Shown one piece after another: positions 12,038 through 23,532 of a DNA stretch of 64,000 nucleotides. Under the pieces are notes generated by a model. That model did not search any database and was not told the origin of the DNA. It saw only the letters and a list, made by a program, of their open reading frames with translations. Where the stretch lies: contig NC_053035.3 of assembly GCF_002575655.3 (NCBI RefSeq), forward strand, positions 382,145,792-382,209,791, written 5' to 3'. Each line of letters begins with the position of its first letter. Position 1 is the first letter of the stretch. Origin of the DNA: Aegilops tauschii subsp. strangulata (Eukaryota; Streptophyta; Magnoliopsida; Poales; Poaceae). The position numbers were made by a program, and so were the translations under genes.

Positions 12038-12868
12038 TCACATGGAAGACAAGAAGTGAAGCACAAAGAGAGCATCATCTAGCATATGACAAACACATTT
12101 AAGTCTAACATACTTCCTATGCATAGGAATTTTATAAGCAAACAAATTATCATGACAAGAAATATGTAACATATGAAAAGGAAAGGAATAAAACACTGAC
12201 AATCTCAACATAACGATAGGAAATTTAATAACATGAAAATTTCTACAACCATATTTCCCTCTCTCATAATAATTACATGTGGGATCATATTCAAATTCAA
12301 CAATATAACTATCACAGAAAATATTCTTTTCATGATCCACATGCATGCAAAGTTCACACTCTGCCAAAAGAGTGGGATTATCATCAAATAAAGTCATGAC
12401 CTCTCCAAGCCCAGTTTTATCAAAAATATCATAAGATTGAACACTCTCCAAATATGTGGGATTATTTTTACTTAAAGTTGACGCTCTTCCAAACCCACTT
12501 TCAATACTATTGCAAACATATTCATCATGAGGCTTAAATAAACTTTCAAGATCATAAGAATCATTATCACCCCAATCATGATCATTGCAACAAGTAGTGG
12601 AGATAACAAAATTAGCATCCCCAAGCTTGGGGTTTTGCATATTATTAGCACAATTGACATTAATATAATTTATAGTAAAATCATTGCAATCATGCTTTTC
12701 ATTCAAGGAGCTATCATGAATCACTTCATAAATTTCTTCATCACAATTTTCAGATTCACGAATCTCAAGCAAAACTCCATAAAGATAATCTAGTGCACCC
12801 AACTCACTAGCAATTGGTTCATCATGATTGGATCTTTTAAAAAGATTAGCAAGTGGATGGTGATCCAT
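12038..12868 (-). CDS. Unknown acidic ORF of element A (276 aa)
   Basis: An intact ORF from ATG (12868) to stop. It is the only long ORF of element A and clearly related to the ORF of C at 19820-20653 (both begin MD(H/P)HPLANLFKRSN and end FLS(S/F)M) and more distantly to that of F. It is rich in Asp, Glu, Asn and Cys, with conserved segments EIRESENCDEEIYE, NMQNPKLGDA, FCDSYIVEF and KIPMHRK. No zinc knuckle, protease, polymerase or integrase motif is visible. It occupies the place that gag holds in B, just downstream of the primer-binding site. The DNA for NPKLGDA contains a copy of the polypurine-tract motif. I do not recognise the family; function unknown. Confidence 0.7.
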   Translation of the reverse strand: MDHHPLANLFKRSNHDEPIASELGALDYLYGVLLEIRESENCDEEIYEVIHDSSLNEKHDCNDFTINYINVNCANNMQNPKLGDANFVISTTCCNDHDWGDNDSYDLESLFKPHDEYVCNSIESGFGRASTLSKNNPTYLESVQSYDIFDKTGLGEVMTLFDDNPTLLAECELCMHVDHEKNIFCDSYIVEFEYDPTCNYYERGKYGCRNFHVIKFPIVMLRLSVFYSFPFHMLHISCHDNLFAYKIPMHRKYVRLKCVCHMLDDALFVLHFLSSM

Positions 12869-13092
12869 ATCAAAAGATTTTTAGCAAGCGAAGATGCAAG
12901 CATATAGAAGACACATGGCAACACAAGCAAACAAAAGATCTGACGAGAAAAAGGCAAACGAAAAAGAGCGCGAATAAAACTGCAAATTTTTCTGAAGTGG
13001 GGGAGAGGAAAACGAGAGGCAAATGGCAAATAATGTAAATTTCAAGGAGATGAGATCTGTGATTAGGAACCTGGTATATATTGAAGATCCTG

Positions 13093-13108
13093 CCCGACAA
13101 CGGCGCCA
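13093..13108 (-). other. Primer-binding site of A (tRNA-Asp type)
   Basis: On the minus strand TGGCGCCGTTGTCGGG, complementary to the 3' end of tRNA-Asp with one mismatch. It lies 14 bases inside the 5' LTR. Confidence 0.75.
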
Positions 13109-13122
13109 GAAATTCCTTTTAA

Positions 13123-14658
13123 TGTCGCTTGAAGCCGCGTCGGTATTTCCCCAAAGAGGAAGGGATGATGCAGCACAGCGGCGGTAGGTATTTCCCTCAT
13201 ATATGAAACCAAGGTTATCGAACCAGTAGGAGAACCAAGCAACACAACATAAACAACCCCTTCACACAGATAACAAATCCTCGCAACCCGACGTGTAAAA
13301 GGGGTTGTCAATCCTTTTCGGGTAACGGCGCCTTAAGATAGGCAAACGCACATGAGATAAAATTGAAGTAGATTGATAGATCGAATGCCAAATAAAATAA
13401 ATAGAAATAAAACGCAGCAACGTATTTTTGTATTTTTGGTTTAATATATCTGAAAATAAATGCAATGGAAAAGTAGATCGCAAAGGCAAATATATGAGAA
13501 AGAGACCCGGGGGGCATAGGTTTCACTAGTGGCTTCTCTCGAGAAAAATAGCAAACGGTGTGTGAACGAATTATTGTTGGGAAATTGATAGAACTTCAAA
13601 TAATCATGACAATATCCAGAAAATCATCATTATATAGGCATCACGTCCAAGATTAGTAGACCGACTCCTGCCTACATCTACTACTATTACTCCACACATC
13701 GACCGCTATCCAGCATGCATCTAGTGTATTAAGTTCATGGAAAACGGAGTAATGCAATAGGAACGATGACATGATTTAGACAAGATCTATCTATGTAGAG
13801 ATAGACCCCCGTTGTTTTATCCTTAGTAGCAACAATACATACGCGTCGGTTCCCCTTCTGTCACTGGGATCAAGCACCGTAAGATCGAACCCACTACAAA
13901 GCACCTCTTCCCATTGCAAGATAAATAGATCAAGTTGGCCAAACAAAACCAAAATATCGGAGAAGAAATACGAAGCTATAAGCGATCATGCATATAAGAG
14001 ATCAAAGAAACTCAAAGTTCACCGATCGCAACAAACACACCGCAAAAGAGTTACATCATATGGATCTCCAAGAGACCATTGTATTGAGAATTCAGAGAGA
14101 AAGATGAAGCCATCTAGCTACTAACTATGACCCGAAGGTCTACAAAGAACTACTCACGCATCATCGGAGAGGCACCAATGGAGGTGGTGAACCCCATCCG
14201 AGATGGTGCCTAGATTGGATCTGGTGGTTCTGGTCTCTATGGCGGCTGGATGAATATTTCGTCGACTCCCCTAGGGTTTTGGGAATATTGGGGTATTTAT
14301 AGAGCAAAGAGGAAGTCCGGGGGGCACCCGAGGTGGGCATAACCCACCAGGGCGCACCTAGGCCTCCTGGCGCGCCCTGGTGGGTTGTGCCCTCCTCGGG
14401 GCACCCCCAGGCGCAGCCAGGGCCCATTATGTTCCTTCTTGTCCAAAAAAAAATCTTCGTGGAGTTTCATTGCGTTTGGACTCCGTCTGATATTGATTTC
14501 CCGCGATGTAAAAAACATGCAGAAAACAACAACTGGCACTTGGCACTATGTCAATAGGTTAGTACCAAAAATGATATAAAATGATTATAAAGCATCCAAG
14601 ATTGATAATTTAACAGCATGGAACAATCAAAAATTATAGATACGTTGGAGTCGTATCA
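13123..14658 (-). repeat. 5' LTR of element A
   Basis: 1536 bp, on the minus strand TGATACGACTCC...GCGACA. It carries a TATA box (TATAAATA, minus, about 14294-14301) and, just upstream of it in the transcription direction, a strong GC-rich inverted repeat at about 14337-14396 (gggcataacccaccaggg with its complement). Confidence 0.87.
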
Positions 14659-15831
14659 CTTCTCTCGAGAAAAGAAGCAACGGTGGGTAAACAAATTACT
14701 GTTGGGCAACTGATAGAACTTCAAATAATCATGACGATATCCAGGAAATGATAATTATATAGGCATCACATCCAAGATCAGTAGACCGACTCCTGCCTGC
14801 ATCTACTACTATTACTCCACACATCGACCGCTATCCAGCATGCATCTAGTGTATTAAGTTCATGGAGAAACAGAGTAATGCAATAAGAACGATGACATGA
14901 TGTAGACAAGATCTATTTATGTAGAAATAGACCCCATCTTGTTATCCTTAATAACAACGATACATACGTGTCGGTTCCCCTTCTGTCACTGGGATCAAGC
15001 ACCGTAAGATCGAACCCTTCACAAAGCACTTCTTCCCATGGCAAGTAAAATCGATCTAGTCGGCCTAACTAAACCACAGATTCGAAGAAGAAATACGAGG
15101 CTATAAGTAATCATGCATATAAGAGTTTAAAGAACTCAAATAACTTTCATGGATAAAAAGATATATCTGATCATAAACTCAAAGTTCATCGGATCCCAAC
15201 AAACACACTGCAAAAAGAGTTACATCAAATAGATCTCCAAGAGACTGTTGTGTTGAGAATCAAGAGAGAGAGAGAGAGGAAGCCATCTAGCTACTAACTA
15301 CGGACCCGTAGGTCTACAAAGGACTACTCACGCATCATCGGAGAGGCACCAATGAGGATGATGAACCCCTCTGTGATGGTGTTTAGATTGGATCTGGTGG
15401 TTCTGGAACTTGCGTCGGCCAGAATTTATTTTCAACGACTCGCTTAGGGTTTCTGGAATATTGGGGTATTTATAGAGCAAAGAGGCGGTGCAGGAGGCCA
15501 CCGAGGTGGGCACAACCCACCTGGGTATGCCTGGGGGCCCACGTGCACCCTGGTGGGTTGTGCCCCCCTTGCGGCACCCCCAGGTGCTTCTCCGGCCCAC
15601 TGGGTGTCTTCTGGTCCATAAAAATTCCACAAAAAGTTTCGCTGCATTTGGACTTCGTTTGATATTGATTTTCTGCGATGTAAAAAACAAGCAAAAAACA
15701 TCAACTGGCACTGGGCACTATGTCAATAGGTTAGTCCCAAAAAATGATATAAAATGATTGCAAAACATCCAAGAATGATAATATAACAGCATGGAACAAT
15801 AAAAAATTATAGATACGTTGGAGATGTATCA
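14659..15831 (-). repeat. LTR remnant Z, probably the target of element A
   Basis: Starts in the middle of an LTR closely related to A's own (cttctctcgagaaaa matches 13532 onward) and runs to the terminus gagatgtatca at 15831. The remainder is not found in the window and may lie left of base 1 if A inserted here. No internal region follows, so it may be a solo LTR or a truncated element. Confidence 0.75.
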
Positions 15832-17011
15832 CTGATGCATTTTACATCTAGCAGTTTTTGGTGATGTATTTTACATCATCTATTGCAGATGATATTAGAG
15901 TCCCACTTCATATTAACGTTGTCTGTCTTGTCCTGCTTCAGCCTCGCCGTCGTACACCTCCCCGGAGCTGCTCCAACGACGGAACCGTCCATCACAGCGG
16001 AGCAGTAACCTCGGCGCCATTTCCAGAGGCCTCAGATCTTCTTCCCCGCCTCCGACAGTCAGACCAGCATCACCATCCTCCATGTCCAACCCAATGATGC
16101 TGAGGTCGACAAGGCTATGCCAAAGAGGCTGTACACTCGTCGCATCACTTTGTTTCTCTGCATTCATGTCAAAGAGGTTTAAAGCAGTTGCAAATCTAGA
16201 AATAAATGAATCATGGTCATAAAGTTAACAGGGAGAAAACTAAATGCTCTTTTGAACCATAATTTTAATCGGTTTAGCAAGATAGCCATTATATGATACT
16301 AATGTTGACCAAATCTAAGCTCAAAAAATATTTCGAGGGCAGGCTTCAGCCTATTGAAGACTGTCGTCACTGGTTCAAAGAAAAAGTGCATTTGGTTAGA
16401 AGGAATGGAGCAAAGCAAAACTAGAGGATTTTTTTTCCTTTGGTGTCTCTTTCAAAGAAAAAAAACGTAGGAATTTTAATATCCACTTGGACGTCCTTTT
16501 CAAATTAATATGCATGAAGAACAAGAATAATTGCATTACTGGCATAATAAGATTCTTATTTTTTCATTTTCACGTGGGTTGACTTTAATTTGTCCATGTT
16601 TCTCCATTCCCGTGTTCTTCCAATTCATGTGAACCAAACACCCAGGTTGACAGAAATCCTATGTTTGCAAATGCTCTGTTTTGCACGTGCATTCCTATCC
16701 TATTCCTGTGTTTTTCCTGTCCCTGCGTTTATAGAATCCTCCAATTCTAAGGAGCTCTTACAGATTTACTTCATTTTCAGATAGGTGTCAAAGAAAACTC
16801 TCTGTGTTATGTCCTGCTCCTGCTGTGCCGTCATTCACCCCACCTGAGGTGCACCATCGATGGAAGCGTTCACTGCAGCAGAGATTCCCACTACAAACTT
16901 TCTTTCGCCGCCTCGGATCATCTTCCTCGTTGCTGGCAGCCATGCCAACTGCATTACCATCATCGACTGAGCACATGATCCTGAGGACTACACAGTTCTG
17001 GAAGAGAGGTC
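15832..17011. other. Unassigned sequence with a diverged duplication
   Basis: Begins with two quasi-palindromic gatgNattttacatc blocks (15833-15882). Two related GC-rich segments, about 15935-16045 and 16808-16925, encode on the minus strand short similar peptides (RFRRWSSSGEVYDG and RFHRWCTSGGVNDG), suggesting an old duplication or two gene or transposon fragments. The rest is AT-rich with no ORF I would support. The family was not recognised. Confidence 0.4.
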
Positions 17012-18016
17012 TGATACGTCTCCAACGTATCTACTTTTCCTAACGCTTTTCCTCTTGTTTTGGACTCTAATTTGCATGATTTGGATGAAACTAACCCCGG
17101 ACTGACGCTGTTTTCAGTAGAACTACCATGGTGTTGTTTTTGTGCAGAAATAAAAGTCCTCGGAATGGAATGAAACTTCGCGAGGATTTTTTATATCAAT
17201 AATAAGAATTTCTGGAGCCAAGACCTGCCGGAGAGGGGCACCTGGGTGGGCACAACCCACCAAGGCGCGCCCCCTCTCCTGGTGCGCCCAGGTGGGTTGT
17301 CCCCACCTGGTGGCCCCACAGACCCTGATTCCGACGCTATAAAATCACATTATTCCAGAAAAAAATCAGGGAGAAAGAATTATCACGTTCCACGAGACGG
17401 AGCCGCCGCCAAGCCCTGTTCTTCCTCGGGAGGGCAGATCTGGAGTCTGTTTGGGGCTCCGGAGAGGGGGGTCTTCGTTCTTCGTCATCAACAACCCTTC
17501 TCCATCGCCAATTCCATGATGCTCCCCACCGAGAGTGAGTAATTCCTTCGTAGGCTTGCTGGTCGGTGAGGAGTTGGATGAGATTCATATGTAATCGAGT
17601 TAGTTTTGTTAGGGTTTGCTCCCTAGTATCCACTATGTTCCTAGGTTGATGTTATGACTTTGCTATGCTTAATGCTTGTCACTTTGGGCCCGGGTGCCAT
17701 GAACTCAGATCTGAACCGTTCATGTTATCATCGCTATATCCATGTTTTAGATCCGATCTTGCAAGTTATAGTCACCTACTATGTGTTATGATTCGGGAAC
17801 CCCGGAGTGACAACAATCGGGCCCACTCCCAGTGATGATCATAGTTTGAGGAGTTCATGTATTCACTATGTGTTAATGCTTTGTTCCGGTTCTCTATTAA
17901 AAGGAGGCCATAATATCCCATAGTTTCCAATAAGGACCCCGCTGCCACGGGAGGGTAGGACAAAATATGTCATGCAAGTTCTTTTAATAAAGCACGTATG
18001 ACTATTTACGGAATAC
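17012..18016 (+). repeat. 5' LTR of element D, left part
   Basis: Starts TGATACGTC and runs to the C insertion point. It contains a GC-rich inverted repeat (about 17243-17310, ggtgggcacaacccacc with its complement) and ends with the target duplication aatac (18012-18016). The sequence resumes at 23533. Confidence 0.85.
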
Positions 18017-19601
18017 TGACACGTCTCCAACGTATCTATAATTTTTTATTGTTCCATGCTACTATATTATCTGTTTCGGATGTTTAATGGGCTTTATTAT
18101 ACACTTTTATATTATTTTTAGGACTAACCTACTAACCAAAGGCCTAGTGCAAATTGCTGTTTTTTTGCCTATTTTAGTGTTTCGCCGAAAAGGAATATCA
18201 AACGGAATCCAAACGGAATGAAACCTTTGGGAGAGTGATTTTTGGAACAAATGCAATCCAGGAGACTTGGAGTGGACGTCAAGGAAGCGACGAGGTGGCC
18301 AGGAGGCTGGGAGGCGCGCCCAGGGGGTAGGCGCGCCCCCCACCCTCATGGGCCCCTCGTGGCTCCCCCAACCGACTTCTTTCGCCTATATATATTCATA
18401 TACCCCGAAAACATCCAGGAGCACCACGAAACCATATTTCCACCGCCGCAACCTTCTGTACCCATGAGATCCCATCTTGGGGCCTTTTCCGGCGATCCGC
18501 AGGAGGGGGAATCGATCACAGAGGGCTTCTAAATCAACACCATAGCCTCTGCGATGATGTGTGAGTAGTTTACCACAGACCTTCGGGTCCATTGTTATTA
18601 GCTAGATGGCTTCTTCTCTCTCTTTGGATCTCAATACAAAGTTCTCCTTGATTCTCTTGGAGATCTATTCGATGTAATTCTTTATGCGGTGTGTTTGTAG
18701 AGATCCGATGAATTGTGGGTTTATGATCAAGATTATCTATGAACAATATTTGAATCTCCTCTTAATTATTTTATGTATGATTTGATATCTTTGCAAGTCT
18801 CTTCGAATTATCAGTTTGGTTTGGCCTACTAGATTGATCTTTCTTGCAATGGGAGAAGTGCTTAGCTTTGGGTTCAATCTTGCGGTGTCCTTTCCCAGTG
18901 ACAGCAGGGGCAGCAAGGCATGTATTGTATTGTTGCCATCGAGGATGAAAAGATGGGGTTTATATCATATTGCTTGATTTTATCCCTCTACATCATGTCA
19001 TCTTGTCTAATGCGTTACTCTGTTCTTATGAACTTAATACTCTAGATGCATGCTGGATAGCGGTCGATGTGTAGAGTAATAGTAGTAGATGCAGAATCGT
19101 TTCGGTCTACTTGTTGCGGACGTGATGCCTATATACATGATCATGCCTAGATATTCTCATAACTATGCGCTTTTCTATCAATTGCTCGACAGTAATTTGT
19201 TCACCCACCGTAGATTATGCTATCTTGAGAGAAGCCACTAGTGAAACCTATGGCCCCGGGGTCTATTTTCCATCATATTAATCTCCCTTCAACTAGCTAT
19301 TTCTGTCGCCGTTTATTTTGCAATCTTTACTTTTCAATCTATACAACAAAAATATAAAAAATATTTATCTTATTATCTCTATCAGATCTCACTTTTGCAA
19401 GTGGCCGTGAAGGGATTGACAACCCCTTTATCGCGTTGGTTGCAAGGTTCTTATTTGTTTGTGTAGGTACAAGGCGACTTGCGTGTAGTCTCCTACTGGA
19501 TTGATACCTTGGTTCTCAAACTGAGGGAAATACTTACGCTACTTTGCTGCATCACCCTTTCCTCTTCAAGGGAAAACCAACGCAGTGCTCAAGAGGTAGC
19601 A
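18017..19601 (+). repeat. 5' LTR of element C
   Basis: 1585 bp, tgacacgtctcc...gaggtagca, closely related to the LTRs of B. TATA box TATATATA at about 18387-18394, preceded by the inverted repeat ggcgcgccc...ggcgcgccc near 18311-18341. Confidence 0.92.
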
Positions 19602-19612
19602 AGAAGAATTTC

Positions 19613-19629
19613 CGGCGCCGTTGCCGGGA
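19613..19629 (+). other. Primer-binding site of C
   Basis: CGGCGCCGTTGCCGGGA, complementary to the tRNA-Asp 3' end apart from the first base. Confidence 0.75.
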
Positions 19630-19819
19630 GTCTACGCACAACTCAAGACATACCAAGTACCCATCACAAACTATTATCCCTCGCATTACATTATTTGCCA
19701 TTTGCCTCTCGTTTTCCTCTCCCCCACTTCACCTTTGCCGTTTTATTCGTCCTCCTTTCGTTCGATCTTGTGTTGCCATGTGTCTTCTTTTTGCTTGCAT
19801 CTTCGGTTGCTAAAAGTTT

Positions 19820-20653
19820 ATGGATCCTCATCCCCTTGCAAATCTTTTTAAGAGATCCAATTATGATGAACCAATTTCTAGTGATTTGAGTGCACTAGAT
19901 TATCTTTATGAGGTTTTGCTTGAAATTCGTGAATCTGAAAATTGTGATGAAGAAATTTATGAAGATATTCACGATAGCTCCTTGAATAAAAAGCATGATT
20001 GCAATGATTTTACTATAAATTCTCTTGATGCCAATTGTGCTAATAATATGCAAAACCCTAAGCTTGGGGATGCTAGTTTTCCTATGTCTACTACTTGTTG
20101 CAACGATCATGATTGGGGTGATTCTTCTTATGATCTTGAAAATTTATTTAAGCCCCATGATGAATATGAGATTGATAATGTTGTTTGGAATAATATTGAA
20201 AGTGGGTTTGGAAGAGTGTCAACTCTAGATCCCACATATTTGGAGAATGTTCAATCTTATGGTATTTTTGATAAAAGTGGGTTTGGAGAGGTCATGACTT
20301 TAGTTAATGTTAATCCCACTATTTTGGAAGAGTGTCAACTCTGCATACATGTGGAACGTGTTACGAATATATTTTGTGATAGCTATATTGTTGAATTTGC
20401 TTATGATCCTGCATGTAATTATTATGACAGAGGAAAATATGGTTGTATAAATTTTCATGTTACTAAATTACCTCACATTATGTTGAGATTGCTATTGTTC
20501 CTTTCTTATTCCTTGCATATGCTAGATCTTGCTTGCCTTGCTAATTTGTTTTCCTATAAAATTCCTATGCATAGGAAGTGGGTTAGACTTAAATGTGCTA
20601 GTCATATTCTTCATGATGCTCTCTTTATGTTTCAATTCTTATCTTTTATGTGA
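19820..20653 (+). CDS. Unknown acidic ORF of element C (277 aa)
   Basis: An intact ORF from ATG at 19820, 190 bases after the primer-binding site. It aligns with the ORF of A (12038-12868) over its full length, with small in-frame indels, and with the shorter ORF of F. The N-terminal third is acidic (EIRESENCDEEIYEDIHDSS), the centre carries the repeated phrases IESGFGRVSTL and SGFGEVMTLV, and the C-terminal part is hydrophobic (LLLFLSYSLHMLDLACLANL) and ends KIPMHRK...FLSFM. Codons for NPKLGDA contain the motif AAGCTTGGGGATGCT. No known enzyme or zinc-finger motif is seen. It takes the gag position but shows no Retrotrans_gag signature; function unknown. Confidence 0.72.
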   Translation: MDPHPLANLFKRSNYDEPISSDLSALDYLYEVLLEIRESENCDEEIYEDIHDSSLNKKHDCNDFTINSLDANCANNMQNPKLGDASFPMSTTCCNDHDWGDSSYDLENLFKPHDEYEIDNVVWNNIESGFGRVSTLDPTYLENVQSYGIFDKSGFGEVMTLVNVNPTILEECQLCIHVERVTNIFCDSYIVEFAYDPACNYYDRGKYGCINFHVTKLPHIMLRLLLFLSYSLHMLDLACLANLFSYKIPMHRKWVRLKCASHILHDALFMFQFLSFM

Positions 20654-20672
20654 GCATCATTGAAATCATCAT

Positions 20673-20722
20673 GCCTAGCTAGGGGCGTTAAACGATAGCG
20701 CTTGTTGGGAGGCAACCCAATT
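20673..20722 (+). other. Conserved post-ORF block with small hairpin (C)
   Basis: Same block as in B (gcctagctagggg, gcgcttgttgggaggcaacc), 20 bases after the stop codon of the unknown ORF. Stem TTGGG/CCCAA. Confidence 0.65.
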
Positions 20723-21301
20723 TTATTTTTGTTTCTTGATTTTTGTTTCTTGATATTTGTTTCTGTTTAGTAATTAATAATTCATCATGCTACTGCTATG
20801 ATTGTGTCTTTTGTGTTTTAATTAGTGTTTGTGCCAAGTAAAGCCTATAGGATCTTCTTGGATGATAGTTATTTGATCTTGCTGAAAAAGTCAGAAACTT
20901 TCTGGTCACGAAAACAATTGTTAAAAATACCAGAAAGTGATAAAATACTTATTCCAGGTCTTCCTATTTTGGTAGAAATTTTGGAGTTCCAGAAGTTTGC
21001 GTTTGATACAGATTACTACAGACTGTTCTGTTGTTGATAGATTCGGTTTTTCGTGTGTTGTTTGCTTATTTTGATGAATCTATGGCTAGTATCGGGGGGT
21101 ATGAACCATAGATAAGTTGGAATACAGTAGGTTTAACACCAATATAAATAAATAATGAGTTCATTACACTACCTTAAAGTGGTGGTTTGTTTTCTTGCAC
21201 TAACGGAGCTCATGAGATTTTCTGTTGAGTTTTGTGTTGTGAAGTTTTCATGTTTTGGGTAAAGATTTCATGGATTATGGAATAAGGAGTGGCAAGAGCC
21301 T

Positions 21302-21387
21302 AAGCTTGGGGATGCCCAAGGAACCCCAAGGTAAAATTCAAGGACAACCAAAAGCCTAAGCTTGGGGATGCCCCGGAATGCATCCCC
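21302..21387 (+). repeat. Polypurine-tract-like repeats and hairpin in C
   Basis: AAGCTTGGGGATGCCC at 21303 and 21359. The second opens an 8-bp stem, GGGGATGC (21364-21371) with GCATCCCC (21380-21387). The arrangement equals that of B. Confidence 0.72.
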
Positions 21388-22123
21388 TCTTTCGTCTTCG
21401 TCCATCGGTAACTTTACTCGATGCTATATTTTTATTTACCACATGATATGTGTTTTGCTTGGAGCGTCTTGTATGATTTGAGTCTTTGTTTTTAGTTTAC
21501 CACAATAATCCTTGCTGTACACACCTTTTGGAGAGACACACATGAATCGTAATTTATCAGAATACTCTATGTGCTTCACTTATATCTTTTGAGCTAGAAA
21601 TTTTTGCTCTAGTACTTCACTTATATCTTTTTAGAGAACGGTGGTGGTTTTATTTTATAGAAATTATTGATCTCTCATGCTTCACATATTTTATTTTGAG
21701 AGTCCTTTAGAACAGCATGGTAATTTGCTTTGGCTATAAAATTAGTCCTAATATGATAGGCATCCAAGATGGGTATAATATAAACTTTCATAAAAAGGGC
21801 ATTGAATAGTATGAGAAGTTTGATACTTGATGATTGTTTTGAGATATGAAGATGGTGATATTGGAGTCATGCTAGTTAAGTAGTTGTGAATTTGAGAAAT
21901 ACTTGTTCTAAAGTTTGTGATTCCCGTAGCATGCAGGTATGGTGAACCGTTATGTGATGAAGTCGGAGCATGATTTATTTATTGATTGTCTTCCTTATGA
22001 GTGGCGGTCGGGGACGAGCGATGGTCTTTTCCTACCAATCTATCCCCCTAGGAGCATTCGCGTAGTACTTTGTTTCTATAACTAATAGATTTTTGCAATA
22101 AGTATGTGAGTTCATTATGACTA

Positions 22124-22510
22124 ATGTTGAGTCCATGGATTATACGCACTATCACCCTTCCACCATTGCTAGCCTCTCTAGTACCGCGCAACTTTCGCCG
22201 GTACCATAAACCCACCATTTACCATCCTCAAAACAGCCACCATACCTACCTATTATGGCATTTCCATAGCCATTCCGAGATATATTGCCATGCAACTTAC
22301 CACCGTTCCATTTGTTATGACACGCTTCATCATTGTCATATTGCTTTCCATGATCATGTAGTTGACATCGTATTTGTGGCAAAGCCACCGTTCATAATTA
22401 TTTCATACATGTCACTCATGAGTCATTGCACATCCCGGTATACCGCCGGTGGCATTCACATAGAGTCATATTTTGTTCTAAGTATCGAGTTGTTATTTTT
22501 TGAGTTGTAA
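22124..22510 (+). CDS. Possible small His-rich ORF of C
   Basis: A 128-codon ORF starting MLSPWIIRTITLPPLLASL, homologous to the B copy at 7608 and the F copy at 58770. Rich in His and Tyr. The opposite strand is open as well. No family recognised; may be non-coding. Confidence 0.3.
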   Translation: MLSPWIIRTITLPPLLASLVPRNFRRYHKPTIYHPQNSHHTYLLWHFHSHSEIYCHATYHRSICYDTLHHCHIAFHDHVVDIVFVAKPPFIIISYMSLMSHCTSRYTAGGIHIESYFVLSIELLFFEL

Positions 22511-23036
22511 GTAAATAAAAGTGTGATCATCATCATTATTAGAGCATTGTCCCAAGTGAGGAAAGGATGATGGAGACTATGATTCCCCCACAAGTCGGGA
22601 TGAGACTCCGGACGAAAAGAAAAAAAGAAAAAAAAGTGGCCATAAAAAAAAGAGAAAAGGCCCAAACAAAAAATTGAGCGAAAAAGAGAGAAGGGACAAT
22701 GTTACTATCCTTTTACCACTCTTGTGCTTCAAAGTAGCACCATGATCTTCATGATAGAGAGTCTCCTATGTTGTCACTTTCATATACAAGTGGGAATTTT
22801 ACATTATAGAACTTGGCTTGTATATTCCAATGATGGGCTTCCTCAAAATGCCCTAGGTCTTCGTGAGCAAGCGAGTTGGATGCACACCCACTAAGTTTCT
22901 TTTGTTGAGCTTTCATACACTTATAGCTCTAGTGCATCTGTTCCATGGCAATGCCTACTCACTCACATTTGACATCTATTGATGGGCATCTCCATAGCCC
23001 GTTGATACGCCTAGTTGATGTGAGACTATCTTCTAC

Positions 23037-23527
23037 TAGTCGCGGACTCGATGCCTATATCCATGATCATGCCTAGATATTCTCATAACTATGCGCTTTT
23101 CTATCAATTGCTCGACAGTAATTTGTTCACCCACCGTAGATTATGCTATCTTGAGAGAAGCCACTAGTGAAACCTATGGCCCCTGGGTCTATTTTCCATC
23201 ATATTAATCTCCCTTCAACTAGCTATTTCTGTCGCCGTTTATTTTGCAACCCTTACTTTTCAATCTATACAACAAAAATACCAAAAATATTTATCTTATT
23301 ATCTCTATCAGATCTCACTTTTGCAAGTGGCCGTGAAGGGATTGACAACCCCTTTATCGCGTTGGTTGCAAGGTTCTTATTTGTTCGTGTAGGTACAAGA
23401 CGACTTGCGTGTAGTCTCCTACTGGATTGATAGCTTGGTTCTCAAACTGAGGGAAATACTTACGCTACTTTGCTGCATCACCCTTTCCTCTTCAAGGGAA
23501 AACCAACGCAGTGCTCAAGAGGTAGCA
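23037..23527 (+). repeat. 3' LTR remnant of element C
   Basis: Matches the last part of the 5' LTR (from about 19111 to 19601). The junction has internal sequence ...atcttctactag next to LTR sequence whose intact copy reads ...ggtctacttg, so the two parents share ctact at the break. This is a deletion with a short match. Confidence 0.85.
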
Positions 23528-23532
23528 AATAC

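Larger units (their letters stand above)
1..14658 (-). mobile_element. Element A: non-autonomous gypsy-type LTR retrotransposon, minus strand, split by element B
   Basis: A minus-strand element whose 3' LTR is cut by the window start (1-1323) and whose complete 5' LTR lies at 13123-14658. The internal part (1324-2246 and 10465-13122, about 3.6 kb) is split by element B, with target duplication actca on both sides. It has a tRNA-Asp-type primer-binding site at 13093-13108, a polypurine tract beside the left LTR, and one long ORF of unknown function; no reverse transcriptase, integrase or protease is visible. The right flank begins cttct, which also occurs inside the LTR remnant Z, so A probably inserted into Z. 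The match to the Triticeae Sabrina/WHAM-like group is by LTR style only. Confidence 0.85.
18017..23527 (+). mobile_element. Element C: non-autonomous gypsy-type element with unknown ORF and deleted 3' end
   Basis: 5511 bp with target duplication aatac at 18012-18016 and 23528-23532. The 5' LTR is complete (18017-19601). The 3' LTR is reduced to 491 bp because internal sequence ending near 23036 is joined directly to the middle of an LTR, removing the polypurine tract and about 1.1 kb of LTR. One ORF of unknown function is present and no enzyme genes. It inserted into D's 5' LTR. Confidence 0.9.
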
